Below, piece after piece: positions 49,801-55,800 of a DNA stretch of 64,000 nucleotides (position 1 is its first letter; every line of letters starts with the position of its first letter). Source of the stretch: Oegoconia quadripuncta (taxonomy: Eukaryota > Arthropoda > Insecta > Lepidoptera > Autostichidae); contig OX438742.1 in assembly GCA_949316235.1 (NCBI GenBank), positions 9,800,815 through 9,864,814 of the forward strand. Direction: 5' to 3'. The notes beneath the pieces were generated by a model, which was not told the DNA's origin, searched no databases, and saw only the letters and a program-made list of their open reading frames with translations. A program made the position numbers and the translations under genes.

Positions 49801-52800
49801 GTACCACAACAGGTGTTTGGCCTCACACAGAAACCTGACTCGCACAAAAGATTAAAAAAAAATGGATGCACAGACTAAAACAAAATATTAGATGTATAGC
49901 TTGTATAAAGTCATTTGTGAAGTATGCACACTTCAAGATTCAATACAATATTCATTTTTTTTTTAGTTTTATTCTCTCCTCTAGGAGAAGGCAAAGGGAC
50001 TAGCCCATAACAGCCATGTCTTATTTCTTTTATTTCTTCAGTTTGTAAGTCAGTCTCAGTCAAAACAAGTAATTCGTCGTATACTTGGCGTATACAGAGT
50101 CTAGTCACGGTCAAGTCATTCTTCAGTAAAGTGGCAGAATGCTTTACAAAAGATTTTGGCGGCTTCTTGTGGGAACCCGAAAGCTCCGTTATGCACTTTA
50201 ATTTACACTTCCCTTCACTTGTACACCATCACTAACGTTTGCTGCACAATATTCTGCCATTATTAAGCTTCAAAAGTTAGAATGCACAAATTATAAGAAT
50301 TATAAAGAAAAATGCTACTTCACTCGCCGAGTTCCCGCCAAAAAGCCATACAATATTCATATATTGCGCGGCTAATTTCTTTTTACTTAATTCAAATTTA
50401 GAACAAGCTACTCCGGCACTCGGCATGTAAAGATGGTTCTTAATTTACAAGTCTTTGGACTAGTGACAATTTCTATAAACTTTTTGGACTTATTTTGTTG
50501 GTACAAGAAATAAAAGTGTGCAGTAATGGATTTTCTGGATATAATGGACTTTACTGCGCTGAGAACAGTAATACTAATAAGGGACGCCTTCTGATCGCCA
50601 CATTGAAAATTTATGAAGAAATTGCAGTGGAGATGGAAAAGTTTTTTTTTTGGCTTGATATCTTTTCGTATTTATGGCTTATGATTAATTAATATATTTA
50701 TTCTGCCATATTCGCGATACTTATTAACTTTTTGTATATAACGGGACTTGAATTACTTCAATATAAAAATCAAAATTATAAATTTTTGGAGCGCTCTTGG
50801 CTCCACCCGCATTCCCTATTTGTTTTCGATTAGTGAAGTTAAGCTATGTCTGGCGCGTTCGATCCTCGGACGGGTGACCAGAAGTGCCATGTTAATACGA
50901 TTTCCACACGTTGATGATGAATAAATTTTTTCCCTGCATTCTTTTTAATTTTCAACGAAAAAAAAGAAGGAGGATAAACATAACCTACCATCCAGTTCCA
51001 ATGCCACTTATTTTTCCCATTCATAAATAAAAAATTGAATACCTATTCGTATCCACCCTCATTTCGCTATAAACTTCCTATAGATATACGAAAGTAGGGC
51101 GCCCTCCCGAGCTCGGTTCACCCGTTCAAGTTCAGTGGGTCGTTAGGGGAGTTAGTGCACTCTGCTCCTTGTAACTTCCCGTCGTAACTTGATTTTGAGA
51201 TGCAATATCAGTTTAGCACAAACTCTACGAGGGACGCACGACATACTAATGATACTCGTAATATATATACATAGTGTTCACATTGCGCTTAGCGAATATA
51301 GTGCCTGAATCAATTTAGCTTAGAACTTTTAAAGTACGAGTAACTTTAAACATTGTAGATCTGCGATAGATAAAATTTTAGCCTTACAAAACAGCATAAT
51401 TAAATTACACCAATTATACATACGTACATAACGTCACGACCATTATCTCAAATGGGGTGGTCAGAGATATCCCAAACAGTAGTATTTGGGTGTCCAATGC
51501 ACACTTGACAGGGGGTGAGTCCATCGTCGTTGAAACGTGCAAATCTATAGATGTTTTCAAGGTTAATTAACAAAATACATTCGTTAAGTATTTAAATAGT
51601 AAAGATGTAGGTCCACAACGTATGGTTAATCTTCTTAGTTTACTTTGGATGGATCCACCATAGAAACGTATATCACGTGGAAGAGGAGAGTTTTGAAGAA
51701 CCTATTTTTTAGATTCAAAATTAAAAAAAACTGCGTGTCTATGTATAAGTTGCCATACAAGTAATAGATCGAAAATTTATTAGATTCTAATACCTCTGAA
51801 GTTTCGGTTTAATTTTCAAAATTTACTAAATACTACTTCTTATTTATGCACCAACCCATAACCAAAACTGACACCTCTGAATATTTTTACCGCTGAGAAT
51901 CGAACCCGCTACCTCGGTTTTGTAAACTTTGTATTCTTTGTTATATAACACTCATAGAAATGCTCTACCTCGCAAACAAAATGTATAGAAGTGTATAATT
52001 TAAAAAATCGATGCAATTTACCGCCTACGTCACTGCATAATATACGGCGGCGGCGGCGGCGGGCGAAATTGGGGCACCGAGCTCCGATCGGCCAAGTTTA
52101 ACAGGGCAGCGGGTCAAGTTCGGATCGGCTATGGCTTGCAACATGCGAAACTTAGATTTCAATTATAGGTTGCAAAATTGCATCGTTCTATAGAATGTGT
52201 CACCACTAGCTACTCGTATATCACTATTGACGCTATGATACTAACTATGAAAAATATGAGGATATAAATTACTACAAGTAAATACGTATGGCCAATCTGC
52301 TTGGATTACTTTGGCTGGACCCACCATATCGCGTGGAACTCCTGTTCCACTCCAAAACTCTCCTGACTTTTGAAGAACCTATTTTTAAATTCAAATTGAA
52401 AAAAACTGCATGTGTATAAGTTGTTATATAAGTAATAGAACGTAAAATTATTTGATTTTAATACATTTCAGGTTTCTGTTTAATTTTTAGAATTCACAAA
52501 ACACTACTACTTATTTATGCGCCAAACCATAACCAAAACTGACCCCCTTGAACATGTTCTTCGCTGAGAATCGAACGCGCTACCTCCGTTTTGTAAATTG
52601 TATTCTTTATTATGTAATACTTGTAGAAATGCCTTTCCTCGCAAAAGAAATATACTGGATCAGTTTTTTATCCTAAGGAAAAAAATATGGCATATTAGGT
52701 AAGTGAAATAGAAGGTAATGGCATAGGTAGTTACATTTTTTTGTCAAAACTATCATCGAATAAAGCGTTAATTGTGTCTTATGACAATTAACTCTTTATT

Positions 52801-55800
52801 CGATGATAGTTTTGACAAAAAAATTAAACTACCTATGCCAATACCTTCTATTTCACTTAACTAATATGCTATATTTTATTCCACATAATTACATCATTAA
52901 ATTAATAAAACTTGGGGTAAATATGAGTCCCAAATATATTTCGCATGGTAGAAACCCTACAAATAGCGCCAGTCGCATATCAATATAAACCCAACGCGTC
53001 AGATAAAAAAAAAAAAACTACCTATACCAATAACTTCTATTTCACTTACCTAAAATGCCTTATTTTTTCCTTACGGTAAAAAAACTCATCCGGTATGAAG
53101 AGTAGTATTTAAAAATCTAATGCTATTTGTCGCCGACGACCTGCATAATGTACGGCGGCGGCGGCGGGCGAAATTGGGGCACCGAGCTCCGATCGGCCAA
53201 GTTTAACAGGGTAGCGGGTCAAGTTCAGATCGGCTGTCGTCTGCTACATGCGATACTTGGGTTTCAATTATAGGTTGCAAAATTGCATCGTTCTATAGAA
53301 TGTGTCATCACTACAGCTATGTCACTATTGACGCTATGATACTAACTATGCAGGAACATGAGGATATAAAATATATTTAGGAATATCAGCGATATGCAAT
53401 TTTATACTGGTGCCTGCAGTAATAAAGAGAAAAATATTAAAAAATCCATACATCCTTATGAACTCGAAAATCTCGAAAAATATCTGTCAATTTTAAACTA
53501 ATAAAATAGCCTCTTTAGATATTTCATGACATGCAGGATATGATAGGCGATATGCAAAAGTAATTCAATATCGTTTAATTATGACCAGCTCGGATTGCAA
53601 ATGCCGAACGCCTGTTGCAGGCACCGCAGAGTTGACAGTGACGTTAATTGGGACGGACTGAATACGTACTCGTACACATGGAATAAAATCGATAACACTT
53701 CTGCATTTTGATAAGCGTTCTGAAAGTTTATATCTATGAAAAGGCAGCAACATAAAAAGTACAGAAATTTGTTATCTGTGAGCTTTTCAATTTATACTAT
53801 TATTAATTCGGTAATATTGAATATATTCGGTATTCGGTTTAGAGCACACCCCTATGCACTTTAGTGCACTTTTTGAAATTATACGGTATTATCCCACAAC
53901 GGGGCTTGTGGAAAAGTAAATCAGTTCTCTTTGTAGTTAGGAATAAGTGTTTAATGTTATTTGTCGGTGTAAATTTCGCAAACGAGCCAAACAATTCGCA
54001 TTTGCTGAATGTATACAAGATAAACGTAACTATCGCGTAGCGTGTTACACGTAGTATAGATATTTTATTTTAAGCTTTTAAGAAACCGCTGGACTATAGG
54101 CTATGTACGGTGATCAGGAACTAGTTCTGAGTGATCATTGATCAATGACCAGTAATGTGCATTTGAACCCAGTGTAGTTATACATATATCATGTTATGAT
54201 ACCAACATTGTCACTAACATTTCTACGAAACCTATGTTCATAGCGTAACAAGGTAGATCAATATGTTATGTAATCGCATATTTCAATCTAGTGTTAAAAA
54301 CATAACGAATTACCTAACCATATAGTGCAGAATAGGGTACCTCACTGTATTTCTATTCTTAAAACCAATAAGCGACAGGTGGTAGTCTTGTAATGAGCCT
54401 TATTTAGTTTAGTTATTATAAAGTATGGGTATGCAATGTAATGCCTTGTTTGTGGATCAAAATGGCTGTTTGTATACTGAATAAGGAATCAGAAACCAGG
54501 ACCCGCTAATCCCAGTAAGACTGGTTTGCTTTTTTACGTGACACGGTGTCTACTCGGCCAGTCCAGTTGACTGCCAGATGAACCTTGTACGGAACGCTGC
54601 GAAGACTATTTCTACCCGAATGCCCATAATGTTTTTCGAATGTATGTATGTAGATTTCTATGTTACCTCCAGTAGCCTAAACGGGTTGACCGATTTTGAA
54701 GAACAAGAGGTCGTTCGATTCGTCTTGATCCCTAGATAGTCATAGGATATATTTTAGAAAAATCATTTTTATTGTACAAAAAGAAAATACATTCATTTTA
54801 CATTTGTCATTTGGGAAACACAAAATTATTTTTTAAATATACTGTAGGTACAGAGCACGTCAAGTCGTTTCCGCAGACAGTATTTGTTGTAGCTTGTAGT
54901 CAAACTTTGTTTACATCTCTTGTTTCTGGTGCTACGTTGTTAGCAGGTAGTTCTTTGGTTACTTAATTAATTATCTGAAAGTTTCACTTGACAGACAGGT
55001 TGATCAATGTACGGTTTGCATCGTCTTTTTGTCCAACATGTAGAATTCAACTTTTATAATGATATTTGAGAATATTCTCACTACATGAACACTACGAACA
55101 CGTGGTATATTTGTGTGCACACGTATACCATGTGTTCTCAGGGTTCACATAATTTAGGAGTCACTGATATTGACCTTGTAAAAACGAGAATATTATATTT
55201 TATCCAAACTCCTCAAAGATTATAAAGAAAATTTGTAATTTGTTGCCAGAATTCATTAAATAACATTAGTGCGCCGCAAAGCCACCGCTGTAGTAGGTAT
55301 TCTCACTGGCTTTGAGATCTTTTTGCCACCTATTTCTAAGGGGTATCTACTAAGATACCCCTTAGAAATAGGTGGCAAAAAGATCTCAAATACTATTATA
55401 AGGTAATTATTACATGATAGCATTAGAAAATTTTGTAGCAACAAACGGCTGAACAGATTTTGATAATGAGGCAATCCTCCATTGGAGTAAATATCTATAC
55501 TAAGGATTAGAAAAAAATATGGGCATTGTCCACTTATTTACAAAACTTTAAAGGCTAACAGCGTAAGCCGGTTTCTTTGTCTAAGGACTGACAAGATAGA
55601 ATCAGGATGTTCTCTTAACAAAGCATAATCCTCTCATTAATTTAATGTGAATTGTTAGATTTCGTCTATTATAAACAAAATAAACATTAGAATATGTAAC
55701 AAGCAGGCCTAAAGAAATAACGACGCAAATAAAGTACTATACTTACGAGTAAATAAGTATTTCAAAGAATATCGTAGGACTCCATTACCTAACGAACGAA

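Noticed and set aside
52045..52065. CGG repeat as a possible CpG promoter
   Set aside because: The same GC-rich block is duplicated in both tandem units at 52021 and 53130 with no exon or start nearby; more likely part of the repeat.
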